From Natronorubrum halalkaliphilum (GTDB lineage Archaea; Halobacteriota; Halobacteria; Halobacteriales; Natrialbaceae): a stretch of 64,000 nucleotides of DNA. This document shows positions 16,802 to 25,574 of this stretch, in pieces. Location: contig NZ_WUYX01000021.1 of assembly GCF_009834785.1 (NCBI RefSeq), positions 46,811 to 110,810 of the forward strand. The letters are read 5' to 3'. The stretch's first letter is position 1; every line of letters begins with the position of its first letter. The notes below the pieces were generated by a model, which saw only the letters and a list, made by a program, of their open reading frames with translations, was not told where the DNA came from and searched no databases. The translations under genes and the position numbers were made by a program.

Positions 16802-18472
16802 ATGAGTCCCGCCGTCCCTCCCGGCGTCCTCGAGTCGGGACGCCGACTCCGCCGCTTCGGCCGCCAGTGCGTTCGAATCGATACGCGAACGCTGGCCGTC
16901 TTCCGCGTCTTCGCGGCCCTGCTTATCGTCGCCGACCTCTTTCTCCGGGCGCGAAACTTCTCGTACTTCTACACCGACCGGGGCGTCGTCCCGCGCTCGC
17001 TGGTCCTCGAGACCGCCTCGACGTATCCGTTCTCGATCTACCATCTGACAACGGATCCGACGCTCATCGCAGCCCTGTTCGTTCTGCAAGGGCTGATCGC
17101 GATCCAGTTGCTCGTCGGCTACAAGACCCGACTCGCGACGATTCTGTCGTTCCTGTTCGTCGTCTCGTTAGACCATCACAACCCGTTCGTCCTGAGCTAC
17201 GCCGACACGCTGTTCCGGCTGCTGTTGTTCTGGGCCATCTTCCTCCCGCTCGGCGAACGCTGGTCGATCGACGCCGTCCACGCCGACCGCGAGCCCAGAC
17301 CGTCCGTCGCGAACGCCGCGTCCGCACTGATCCTCTGTCAGATGATATTCATGTATTTCACGAACGGGCTGATCAAATCCCAATCCGACGTCTGGACCGG
17401 GGGCGACGCAGCGCCGCTCGTGCTGGGACTCGACGAGATGACGTTTCTGCTCGGCGATTTCGTTCGCCAGTTTTCGACGCTGCTCGAGTACGGCGGCCTG
17501 CTCTGGTTCGTCATGCTCGTTACCTCGCCCCTACTGTTGCTCCTCCGGGGCCGTCCGCGGATGCTGCTGGCCGCGACGTTCGTCGCCGGCCACCTCTCGT
17601 TTGCGCTGACGGTCCGCATCGGCGCGTTCTCCTACGTCGGAATCGCGGGCGTCACGCTCTTTCTGCAGAGCCAGTTCTGGGACGACGCGAACGCGGCGGC
17701 GAGACGGGTGGGGGTGGGAATCGACGGCTCCCGCGTCGCGACACGCACGGCCAGCCTCGAGCGACTCGCAGCGCGAGTTCCGGACTATCGGCTCGAGGGT
17801 GAGCGGATACTGCGACTGCGGAGACACGCGTACACCGCCACGCTCGGAATTATCGTCCTCACCGTGCTGTTCGTGACGAGCATGTTACTGTTCAATCTCG
17901 CTCCCGCCGCGACCGGCGCGGACGGCGAGGAGTCGTTCGAAGACCGAATCGACGGGACGATCGACGAAACGATGACGGAGACGACCGGCGTCCGCCAGGT
18001 GCAGACGGTCGCCTCGAGTCTGGGAATCGAGCAACCGATCGGCTGGGGCGTCTTCGCCGGCCCGGATCCCCGGACGACGGACCGGTACTACGTCTTCCCG
18101 GCGGAGACCGAGAGTGGCGAACGAGTCGACGCCTACAGCGAGCGCGAGTTGACGGCCGAACGACCGCACGACGAGTTACAGAAGCAGTACGGCACCTACC
18201 GGGAACGATTCTACATGAACAGCGTCCGTCGCGGCGGGTTCCAGAACGACGTGCCGGTAGTGCTGGCGAGCCATCTCTGCGAGACGTGGGCCGACGAACA
18301 CGGCGAGGAGCTCGCGTATCTCAACATGTACGTAATCGGCGAAGAAATCACCCACGAGACGATTCACGAGCCTGAAACCCGGGACCGCGAGTACACGATG
18401 ATCTACAGCCACGGCTGCGGCGACAACGGAACGAAAGCGATCGAGCTACCGGCGGACGGTCGGGAGGATTGA
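16802..18472 (+). CDS. HTTM-domain membrane protein, paralogue 1
   Basis: 556 residues from ATG 16802; the longer frame has no plausible start signal. The N-terminal 300 residues have seven to eight membrane helices with the HTTM pattern (RIDTRTLAVFRVF, NFSYFYTDRGVVPRS, DHHNPF at 124-129, LPLGERWSIDA). A further helix near 350 and a soluble C-terminal part of about 200 residues follow. HTTM proteins resemble vitamin K-dependent gamma-carboxylase; a carboxylase role in archaea is not shown. It shares a nearly identical 116-bp tract with the paralogue at 21507. Confidence 0.88.
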   Translation: MSPAVPPGVLESGRRLRRFGRQCVRIDTRTLAVFRVFAALLIVADLFLRARNFSYFYTDRGVVPRSLVLETASTYPFSIYHLTTDPTLIAALFVLQGLIAIQLLVGYKTRLATILSFLFVVSLDHHNPFVLSYADTLFRLLLFWAIFLPLGERWSIDAVHADREPRPSVANAASALILCQMIFMYFTNGLIKSQSDVWTGGDAAPLVLGLDEMTFLLGDFVRQFSTLLEYGGLLWFVMLVTSPLLLLLRGRPRMLLAATFVAGHLSFALTVRIGAFSYVGIAGVTLFLQSQFWDDANAAARRVGVGIDGSRVATRTASLERLAARVPDYRLEGERILRLRRHAYTATLGIIVLTVLFVTSMLLFNLAPAATGADGEESFEDRIDGTIDETMTETTGVRQVQTVASSLGIEQPIGWGVFAGPDPRTTDRYYVFPAETESGERVDAYSERELTAERPHDELQKQYGTYRERFYMNSVRRGGFQNDVPVVLASHLCETWADEHGEELAYLNMYVIGEEITHETIHEPETRDREYTMIYSHGCGDNGTKAIELPADGRED

Positions 18473-18606
18473 CGGTTCGGCGACGATAGCGCGGTGCATC
18501 CCCGCTCGAGCGGTCGCCGTCCACGACACGCTGAGTTCTACGGTCGACGTTTCACTTTCACCCCGCATTCTCAACGTTTAACCACGGCCGCCACGAATCG
18601 GCGGCA

Positions 18607-21117
18607 ATGGCAGCGACGGACGAGGGCGCGGATCCGCCCTCCATCGAGCATGCACTTCTCGAGCCGAACTTCCTAGAGCGGCGACTCTACCAGCTGAAAC
18701 TCGCCGGGACGGCCGCGAACCACCACACGCTCGTGTGTCTCCCGACGGGGCTCGGTAAAACCACCGTCAGCCTGCTCGTCACGGCTCGGAGACTCGACGA
18801 GGTCGGCGGCAAGTCACTGATGCTCGCCCCGACCAAGCCCCTCGTCCAGCAGCACGCGGACTTCTATCGCGAAGCCCTGCAGATTCCCGATGACGAAATC
18901 GTCGTTTTCACGGGCGACGTCAGTCCGGACGACCGCGCCGAGACGTGGGACCGGGCGACGGTCGTGATGGCGACCCCACAAGTGATTGAAAACGACCTCG
19001 TCGGCTCCCGAGTTTCGCTCGCCGACGTGACCCACATCACCTTCGACGAGTGCCACCGCGCGACCGGCGACTACGCCTACAACTACATCGCCGAACGCTA
19101 CCACGCCGACGCCGATCGGCCGCTCGTGACCGGGATGAGTGCGTCGCCCGGCGGCGACGAGGAGGCCATCCTCGAGGTCTGTGAGAACCTCGGCCTCGAG
19201 GAAGTCGAGGTGATGACCGAGGAGGACGCCGACGTCGACGAGTTCACCCACGACACCGACGTCGAGTGGGAGCGCATCGACCTCCCCGAGGACGTCATCG
19301 AGATCCGGGATACGCTCAACGAGGTCATCAAGGACCGGCTCGAGAAACTCAAGGAGCTGGGGGTCGCGAGCTCGACCCAGCCCGATCAGTCCCAGAAGGA
19401 TCTCAACCGGATGCGCGCCGAACTCCAGCAGCTGATCAACAACGACCAGTCGGAGGGGTTCAAAGGGATGTCAGTCCACGCGGAGGTGATGAAGCTCCGG
19501 CAGGCCGTCACTCTCGTGGAGACCCAGAGCGTCGAGGCCGTCCGTCGGTATTTCGACCGCCAGCGCAATCAGGCCCGTTCCTCGGGGGCGTCGAAGGCCA
19601 GCCAGCGGATGGTGTCCGATCCTCGCGTGCGCGAGGCCATGCGTAAGGCCGAGAGCTTCGACGAACTCCATCCCAAGTACCGCAAGAGCAGAATGCTCCT
19701 CGCGGAGACGCTGGGGCTCGAGGGCGGCGAGCGGGTGATCGTCTTCACCGAATCCCGCGACACGGCGGAGGCGCTGACCGAGTTCCTCTCCGATAGCTTC
19801 GACGCCAAGCGCTTCGTCGGACAGGGCGACCGCGAAGGGTCGGACGGGATGACCCAGAACCAACAGCAGGAAGTGCTCGACGAGTTCCGGGCCGGCGAGT
19901 TCGAGGTGCTCGTCTCGACCTCCGTGGCGGAGGAGGGCCTGGACGTGCCCGAAGTCGATCTCGTCTTATTCTACGAGCCCGTGCCGACGGCGATTCGGTC
20001 CATCCAGCGCAAGGGGCGAACGGGCCGGCAGTCGGAGGGCCGCGTCGTCGTTCTCATGGCCGAGGACACCCGCGACGAGGCCTACTTCTGGATCTCACAG
20101 CGCCGCGAGAAGGAGATGGAGTCGGAACTGCGCGAACTGAAGGGGATGACCGACGAACTCAAAGACGAGTTGGACGATTCCCAGCAGGCGCTGTCGGATT
20201 TCGACGCCGAAAGCGAGAGCGAAGTGAAAGTAGACGGGAAAGACAATAACCCCGACGCCGTCGGCGATTCTTCCAGTGGAACTGAGGGGGTTTCGGCACA
20301 GCCCGGACTGCAGGATTTCTCGAAAGACAACTCGGAATCGGGTACCGATGACGGAAGTGCTGGGAACGGTGACTCGAGCGACGACAGCGGCGAAGGCGAA
20401 GCCGACCCTGCGGACGAGTCCGTCGAGACGCACGAACCGCACGCCGACGGAGACACCATCGAGATCGTCGCCGACCAGCGCGAGATGGACGCCAACATCG
20501 CGCGGGATCTCTCGAGGCGCGAAGAGATCGAGATCCGTCTGGAGACGCTCGACGTTGGCGACTACGTCTGTTCGGACCGCGTCGTCGTCGAACGAAAGTC
20601 CGTCGCGGACTTCGTCGATTCGCTGGTCGGTGGCGACCGCTCGGTCTTCGAGCAGGTCGGCGCGATGGCCAGACACTACTCTCGGCCGATCGTGATCGTC
20701 GAGGGCGAGGGCCTGTACGAACAGCGGGACATCCACCCGAACGCGATTCGAGGTGCGCTCTCGAGTTTGGCCGTCGATTTCGGCGCGAGCATCCTGCGAA
20801 CCGAGAGCGAAGCCGACACGACCGAACTGCTCGGCGTGATCGCGGGTCGCGAGCAGGAGACCGCCGACCGGGAGGTCTCGGTTCACGGCGAGAAACAGTC
20901 CAAGACGGTCGGCGAACAACAGGAGTACGTCGTCTCCTCGATCGCCGAGATCGGCCCCGTCACCGCGCGATCGCTGCTCGAGGAGTTCGGGACCGTCGAG
21001 GCGGTGATGATCGCGAGCGAGGAGGAGTTACAGGAAGCCGACGGCGTCGGGACGGTGACGGCCGAGCGGATGCGGGAGGTTATCGGAAGCGAGTATACAG
21101 GGGCGGGATCGAACTGA
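18607..21117 (+). CDS. hef: Hef helicase-nuclease (fork-structure repair)
   Basis: 836 residues. The superfamily-2 helicase has Walker A PTGLGKT (46-52) and DECH (147-150), and motif VI in QRKGRTGRQ. The linker at about 555-620 is acidic and low-complexity. An XPF/ERCC4 nuclease domain carries VERK (661-664) in the GD(Xn)ERKx3D pattern. A final helix-hairpin-helix pair follows (about 765-836). Hef unwinds and cuts stalled replication forks and is the archaeal relative of XPF/FANCM. It sits between two HTTM genes of the same direction. No promoter overlap suggests an operon with either. Confidence 0.95.
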   Translation: MAATDEGADPPSIEHALLEPNFLERRLYQLKLAGTAANHHTLVCLPTGLGKTTVSLLVTARRLDEVGGKSLMLAPTKPLVQQHADFYREALQIPDDEIVVFTGDVSPDDRAETWDRATVVMATPQVIENDLVGSRVSLADVTHITFDECHRATGDYAYNYIAERYHADADRPLVTGMSASPGGDEEAILEVCENLGLEEVEVMTEEDADVDEFTHDTDVEWERIDLPEDVIEIRDTLNEVIKDRLEKLKELGVASSTQPDQSQKDLNRMRAELQQLINNDQSEGFKGMSVHAEVMKLRQAVTLVETQSVEAVRRYFDRQRNQARSSGASKASQRMVSDPRVREAMRKAESFDELHPKYRKSRMLLAETLGLEGGERVIVFTESRDTAEALTEFLSDSFDAKRFVGQGDREGSDGMTQNQQQEVLDEFRAGEFEVLVSTSVAEEGLDVPEVDLVLFYEPVPTAIRSIQRKGRTGRQSEGRVVVLMAEDTRDEAYFWISQRREKEMESELRELKGMTDELKDELDDSQQALSDFDAESESEVKVDGKDNNPDAVGDSSSGTEGVSAQPGLQDFSKDNSESGTDDGSAGNGDSSDDSGEGEADPADESVETHEPHADGDTIEIVADQREMDANIARDLSRREEIEIRLETLDVGDYVCSDRVVVERKSVADFVDSLVGGDRSVFEQVGAMARHYSRPIVIVEGEGLYEQRDIHPNAIRGALSSLAVDFGASILRTESEADTTELLGVIAGREQETADREVSVHGEKQSKTVGEQQEYVVSSIAEIGPVTARSLLEEFGTVEAVMIASEEELQEADGVGTVTAERMREVIGSEYTGAGSN

Positions 21118-21506
21118 CCGACGGGGACGAACTCGGATTCGGATTTGAATCCGGATTCGAAGTGAGATCTGAAACTCGAGGACAGAACTCGTTTTTCGTC
21201 TCGATTTGAAACCGAAAGTGAACGCTCGAGCGACGCGAACCGGTCGGGAAGTGCCGAGCAGAAAACATATATCAGATGACTCTCGATTGGAAGAGAGATA
21301 GTCGAGCGACGCCCTCCACGGTGATCCCGGAGTCGACCACACACCAGTCGAGTCTGGCGCAGTAGAACGCGGCGGGCGGTTCGTAACACCGGTTTCACGC
21401 ATACAATGATCGATACCGCAGGCTTCAGAGACGCGACGACCTCGAGAGAGGACGCGGAGAACCGTTCGAGCAACGAACAGTCGCCGAAACCGACAGACGT
21501 GAACGG
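21118..21506. other. 389-bp intergenic region with a possible 34-codon ORF
   Basis: No recognisable gene. An ATG at 21406 opens 34 codons ending in a TGA at 21508-21510 that overlaps the ATG of the HTTM gene (ATGA). This could be a coupled leader peptide or chance. A TATA-like ACATATAT stretch lies near 21265. The left part has short imperfect direct repeats around GATTCGGATTTGAATCC. Confidence 0.4.
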
Positions 21507-23093
21507 ATGACGAACAGCGTACGTTCCGGAGTGCGAACCGCCGCGGGGCGTCTGCGGGAAAACGTCGAGGAGTCCGTCCGAGTCGATACGCGGACGCTGG
21601 CCGTGTTCCGGATGTTCGTCGGTCTGTTGATCGTCGTAGACGTCCTACTCCGGTCGCGGAACTTTACGTACTTCTATACGAACGACGGCGTCGTGCCGCA
21701 GTCACTCGCGACGCAGTTCGGTCCCGACAACGCGTTTTCGTTCTACCACTTCACGACGGATCCGACGCTGATCGCGGCGCTGATGGGTATCCAGATCCTG
21801 ATCGCGATCCAGCTGATCGTCGGTTACAAGACTCGGATCGCGACGATTCTATCGTTCCTGTTCGTCATCTCCTTAGACCATCACAACCCGTTCGTCCTGA
21901 GCTACGCCGACACGCTGTTCCGGCTGCTGTTGTTCTGGGCCATCTTCCTCCCGCTTGGCGAACGCTGGTCGATCGACGCCGTCCACGCGGACGGAAAGCC
22001 GAGAGCGACCATCGCGTCCATCGCATCCGCGCTGATCCTGGGCCAGATGGTCTACATGTACTTCCTCAACTGGTATCACAAGTCCCAGGACGAGCTGTGG
22101 ACCGGCGGGGACGCGACGCCGCTGATCATGGGACTGGACGATATGACCTATCTCTTCGCCGGATACGCCCGACAGCTACCGGCGCTGCTCGAGTTGGGCA
22201 CCTACCTCTGGTACTACATGCTGATGTTTTCGTGGCTCCTGCTCGTGCTCGTCGGACGAAAGCGGATGCTCCTCGTCGCGCTGTTCGTGGGCGGGCACGC
22301 GTCGTTCATCTTGACGGTTCGCATCGGGGCGTTCCCCTACGTTGCGATGGCGGGACTGCTGCTGTTCCTCCAGACGCAGTTCTGGGACGACCTCGAGTCC
22401 GTCGCGGCGATGCTGGAGATCGATCGGACGCGACTCACGGCCGCCCGCCACAGACTCGAAGCGTTCGGTGCAGCCGTCCCGTATCCGCGGCTAGAGCGGC
22501 CGTCAATAGAACGGGCGAAATCGGGGCTGTACAGCGCGTCGCTGGGGCTCATCGTCGTCTTCTTCGTGGTGTTTTCGGCGTTCGCGTACGTCCCGGCCGG
22601 CGGCTTCGTCACCGACTCGAGTCCGAACGAACGGGCCGAAGACGTGGCGGCGAGCCTCAGCGTCGATCAGCCGAACTGGAGCGTCTTCGCCCCGACGCCG
22701 CGGACGACGGACCGCTACTACGTCTTTCCGGCGGAGACCGCGGACGGTGATCGAATCGACGCCTACAACGAACGGCCGTTGACCTACGATAGATCCCACG
22801 ACGAACTCCAGAACCAGTACGACACGTATCGACAGCGCTTCTACATGAACAGCGTCCGTAACGGCGGCTTCAACGACAACGAGATTCCGGAAGTCCACGC
22901 CGAATATCTCTGTACCGTGTGGGAAGAAGAGTACGACACGGAACTGACCCACATCAACATGTACGTCGTCTACGAGGACATCACCCTCGAGACGATCGAC
23001 GATCCATCCGAACGGGAGACGCGAACGTCGCACCTGTACGCACACGGGTGTGGCGACAACGAGCCGAAGGAAATCGCGCCGCCGGACTTCTGA
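21507..23093 (+). CDS. HTTM-domain membrane protein, paralogue 2
   Basis: 528 residues, same architecture as the protein at 16802: an HTTM membrane region (residues 25-300, with VDTRTLAVFRMF, NFTYFYTNDGVVPQS, DHHNPF and LPLGERWSIDA), one more helix near 350, then a soluble domain of about 170 residues with TDRYYVFPAET and RFYMNSVRNGGF. The two paralogues align from end to end. Gamma-carboxylase-like activity is only implied by the fold family. The start is supported by alignment with paralogue 1. Confidence 0.88.
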   Translation: MTNSVRSGVRTAAGRLRENVEESVRVDTRTLAVFRMFVGLLIVVDVLLRSRNFTYFYTNDGVVPQSLATQFGPDNAFSFYHFTTDPTLIAALMGIQILIAIQLIVGYKTRIATILSFLFVISLDHHNPFVLSYADTLFRLLLFWAIFLPLGERWSIDAVHADGKPRATIASIASALILGQMVYMYFLNWYHKSQDELWTGGDATPLIMGLDDMTYLFAGYARQLPALLELGTYLWYYMLMFSWLLLVLVGRKRMLLVALFVGGHASFILTVRIGAFPYVAMAGLLLFLQTQFWDDLESVAAMLEIDRTRLTAARHRLEAFGAAVPYPRLERPSIERAKSGLYSASLGLIVVFFVVFSAFAYVPAGGFVTDSSPNERAEDVAASLSVDQPNWSVFAPTPRTTDRYYVFPAETADGDRIDAYNERPLTYDRSHDELQNQYDTYRQRFYMNSVRNGGFNDNEIPEVHAEYLCTVWEEEYDTELTHINMYVVYEDITLETIDDPSERETRTSHLYAHGCGDNEPKEIAPPDF

Positions 23094-23535
23094 TCGGGTG
23101 TCCTGTTTCGAGCGGTTCGAACGCGACCGACGGAGTCGCTCGTTACCAGTAGACAGTAGCACGATTTCGGTATTCAGTTTCGTACCTGGAACTGGAACAG
23201 GCGATTCGGTGACTAAGCGTACACAACGAACTTTTTCCGCGTCGGGTTCGCTTCGCTCACCCTCGCGCAAAAACTTCGATGAAAAAGGCCGAATGCTCGG
23301 CCTTTGGCTTCGCGTCGGTGAACCGAACTCGCTTCACTCGTTCGGATGCTACAGCGGTAACGCCTCCGCCTGTACTGAACGCGAATTTCATACCTTACAC
23401 TGGACAACGAAACCGTGCTACCAACTACTGTTAGGAACGATATTCCGGGAAGCAGGTAACTCGAGTATCGACCCCGAGGAGACCGAACACACCCACACTC
23501 GCACTCGAGCGGTATACCGGCGAAACCGGCCGCGC
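23094..23535. other. 442-bp intergenic region with a strong hairpin
   Basis: No convincing gene: the plus-strand frame across it has unusual composition and runs antisense into the zinc-ribbon gene. It contains a perfect 9-bp stem AAAGGCCGA-ATGC-TCGGCCTTT at 23284-23305. The surrounding sequence (CGGGTTCGCTTCGCTCACCC) resembles low-complexity haloarchaeal intergenic DNA. Confidence 0.5.
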
Positions 23536-24318
23536 TCAGCGCAACGACTCGAGCGTCTCGCTCGCCTCGCGAGCGGCCTCGAGACACGCCTTGGCGTGGC
23601 GCGGATCGTCCGTCGCGGCGGCTTTCCCCGCGAACTTCTCTAAGGCCCGGACGAGCGAGTCGTGGGCGGCCTCGAGGTCCCCGGTGGCCGGTTGGGCGGA
23701 TGACGGCGTGTGACGATCGCTCGAGCGGCGGTCGTCGCTGCCAGCGGAGTCGCGGCCGGTCGAGTCGGTCCGCGTCCGCGGTTCGGAGGTCGTTCGGTCG
23801 TCACGGGAAGCATCCGGTGTCGATGGATCCCGGCTCGAGGACTGCGCTTGCGAGCCGTTTGCGCCGGACGGATCGGACGGCTGGCGCTGTTGGCGCTCTG
23901 GCTTCGACTTCGACTCCGATTCCGGTTCCGGCTCCGACACTGGATCCGCGTTCGGACCAGCATCTGCGCCGCGTACATCAGCTGCTCGAGCGTCGTCCGT
24001 CGTGGTACTCGAGGACGCACGGCTCGGAACGGGTTCTGACGCCGGGTCGGTGTCCGCTTGCCCGGCCGACTCCTCGGCCGGCTGGGCCTCGAGATTCGTC
24101 CCCTGAACGGCGTCGGGGTTGCCGTGACAGCTCGGACAGAAGGTGGTGCCGTCCTGCTGGAAGAGCGGGTCGCCACAGGTGCCACAGTGGGAGTTCGTCA
24201 TCGTCGCGCCCTTGAGCAGCAGGTCGCTCATGCGCTGGGTCGCCTGCCGTTCTTCCTTGTCGCGTTCGTACTTCTCTCGAAGTTTCTCGCGCTCGGCTTC
24301 CTTGTCGAAATCGCTCAT
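23536..24318 (-). CDS. Sjogren/scleroderma autoantigen 1 (p27)-type zinc-ribbon protein
   Basis: 260 residues from ATG 24318; the frame extends upstream into non-coding sequence. A charged helix (1-40) leads into a zinc ribbon CGTC...CPSC (Cys45, 48, 61, 64). A very low-complexity Ser/Glu/Asp/Arg-rich spacer (about 75-210) follows, then a final helical domain. The N-terminal part matches the autoantigen p27 zinc-ribbon family, whose role in archaea is not known. The long disordered spacer is typical of halophile proteins. Confidence 0.82.
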   Translation of the reverse strand: MSDFDKEAEREKLREKYERDKEERQATQRMSDLLLKGATMTNSHCGTCGDPLFQQDGTTFCPSCHGNPDAVQGTNLEAQPAEESAGQADTDPASEPVPSRASSSTTTDDARAADVRGADAGPNADPVSEPEPESESKSKPERQQRQPSDPSGANGSQAQSSSRDPSTPDASRDDRTTSEPRTRTDSTGRDSAGSDDRRSSDRHTPSSAQPATGDLEAAHDSLVRALEKFAGKAAATDDPRHAKACLEAAREASETLESLR

Positions 24319-24454
24319 AGTCGTCTCAAAGCGGTGGAACGTCGAAAAACCTGCGAAGCGATGACGTGCGTGAAGGATGGATCCAAATCGGGGCCGTCGG
24401 CTCTCGAGCGACGACGAACCACCTGCTGGCGGCGTGTCGAACTGCGACGCCGCG

Positions 24455-24901
24455 CTACTCCATTCGACGATACATTCCCTTCGATTCGGGACGCACCGTC
24501 CGGTAACCGAACTCCTCGTAGAAGCCGTCGACGTCGGCAACGAGGTTCACGTACGCTCGAGGCGGCGCGGCCTCGTCGAGATATCGCTCGAGGGACGCCA
24601 TCATCCGCGTGCCGAGGCCACGGCCCTGGTGTTCCGGGCGGACCGCCATGTCGGAAATCTGGTAGACAGTGCCGCCGTCGCCGACGACCCGACCCATGCC
24701 GACGACCTCGTCGGTGGGGTCGTGGACCGCGATTACGCCGTACAGGGAGTTCGGGAGGCCGCGTTCGATCCCCTCGAGCGAGCGCGGCGGCATACCGGCG
24801 GCCTCGCGAAGCGCGGCGAACGTTTCGGGCGCGGGAAGTTCCTCGCGGATGGTGTAGGAATCGCTGTCGTCGGAGCTAGGGTCGGCGTCGAAATCGCTCA
24901 T
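24455..24901 (-). CDS. GNAT family N-acetyltransferase
   Basis: 148 residues from ATG 24901. An upstream in-frame ATG at 24997 is inside repeat element B3 and is not used. The acetyl-CoA binding motif is RPEHQGRGLGTRM (88-100), followed by the family end GFYEEFGYRTV. The acceptor substrate is not predictable. It shares the MSDFD start with the zinc-ribbon gene downstream, probably by chance. Confidence 0.88.
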   Translation of the reverse strand: MSDFDADPSSDDSDSYTIREELPAPETFAALREAAGMPPRSLEGIERGLPNSLYGVIAVHDPTDEVVGMGRVVGDGGTVYQISDMAVRPEHQGRGLGTRMMASLERYLDEAAPPRAYVNLVADVDGFYEEFGYRTVRPESKGMYRRME

Positions 24902-24944
24902 ACGGCACTCGAGACGCCGCGGGAAAAAGATGGTTCTGGGTTCA

Positions 24945-25019
24945 TACTGTCGGACAGAAGTCAATGTGAAGTCGGTCGCGAATTCGCGACCGATCATCGA
25001 ATCGTTCTGTCCGACAGTA
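24945..25019 (+). repeat. short element B3 (75 bp), flanked by TCA/TCA
   Basis: Perfect terminal repeats TACTGTCGGACAG and CTGTCCGACAGTA, flanked by TCA at 24942-24944 and 25020-25022. It lacks the central block of the ~108-bp copies, so it is an internally deleted form. Confidence 0.88.
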
Positions 25020-25061
25020 TCAGTGCTGGGCCAACCGTCCGTCTCGCATCCCGGTCTCGGG

Positions 25062-25526
25062 TCAGAGACGCCGCTCGAGCGCCGCTTCCGCGAGATCGAC
25101 GGCCCCTTCGGGTGTCTCGGCGGACTCGAGGTCGATCTCGACGTCGGAGACGTCGTGGGTCTCGAGGCCGACGATGGGCCGGTCGTAGATGCCGGCGAAG
25201 CCGATTTCCGAGAGCGTGCCGACGCCGCCGGTGAGCGCGATGACCGCGTCGCCGTTCAGGGGGACGAGCGCGTTCCGGGCGTGGCCCAGTCCGGTTGCGA
25301 TGGCGTGGTCGACGTAGTCGTTCGCCTGGTCAGGGTGTTCGCCGGGAAGGATACCAATCGTCGTTCCGCCTTCGGCTTTGGCACCGCGACAGACGGCTTC
25401 CATCGTCCCGCCGCGGCCACCGCAGACGACCGTGTGACCTCGGGCCGCGAGTTCGCGGCCGACGCCTTCGGCGCGGGCCGTCTGCTCGTCGGTGATCGCA
25501 CCGCCGCCGATAACGCTGATACGCAT
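25062..25526 (-). CDS. TIGR00725 / LOG-family (lysine decarboxylase-like) protein
   Basis: 154 residues with a Rossmann-like fold. It starts MRISVIGGG and contains VVCGGRGGTMEAVCRGA (the GGxGTxxE-type motif) and ALTGGVGTLSEI. This is the TIGR00725 group related to LOG/MoCo-carrier proteins that bind nucleotides. The exact reaction is not known. It reads in the same direction as the MFS gene upstream, about 50 bp away. Confidence 0.85.
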   Translation of the reverse strand: MRISVIGGGAITDEQTARAEGVGRELAARGHTVVCGGRGGTMEAVCRGAKAEGGTTIGILPGEHPDQANDYVDHAIATGLGHARNALVPLNGDAVIALTGGVGTLSEIGFAGIYDRPIVGLETHDVSDVEIDLESAETPEGAVDLAEAALERRL

Positions 25527-25574
25527 ACGTGGGTGAGGGACGGCGAGCGCAAAGACGGGTTCGATACGTCGGTC

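Noticed and set aside
23050..23643. 197-codon plus-strand frame
   Set aside because: It overlaps the end of the HTTM gene and runs antisense into the zinc-ribbon gene; no domain is visible.
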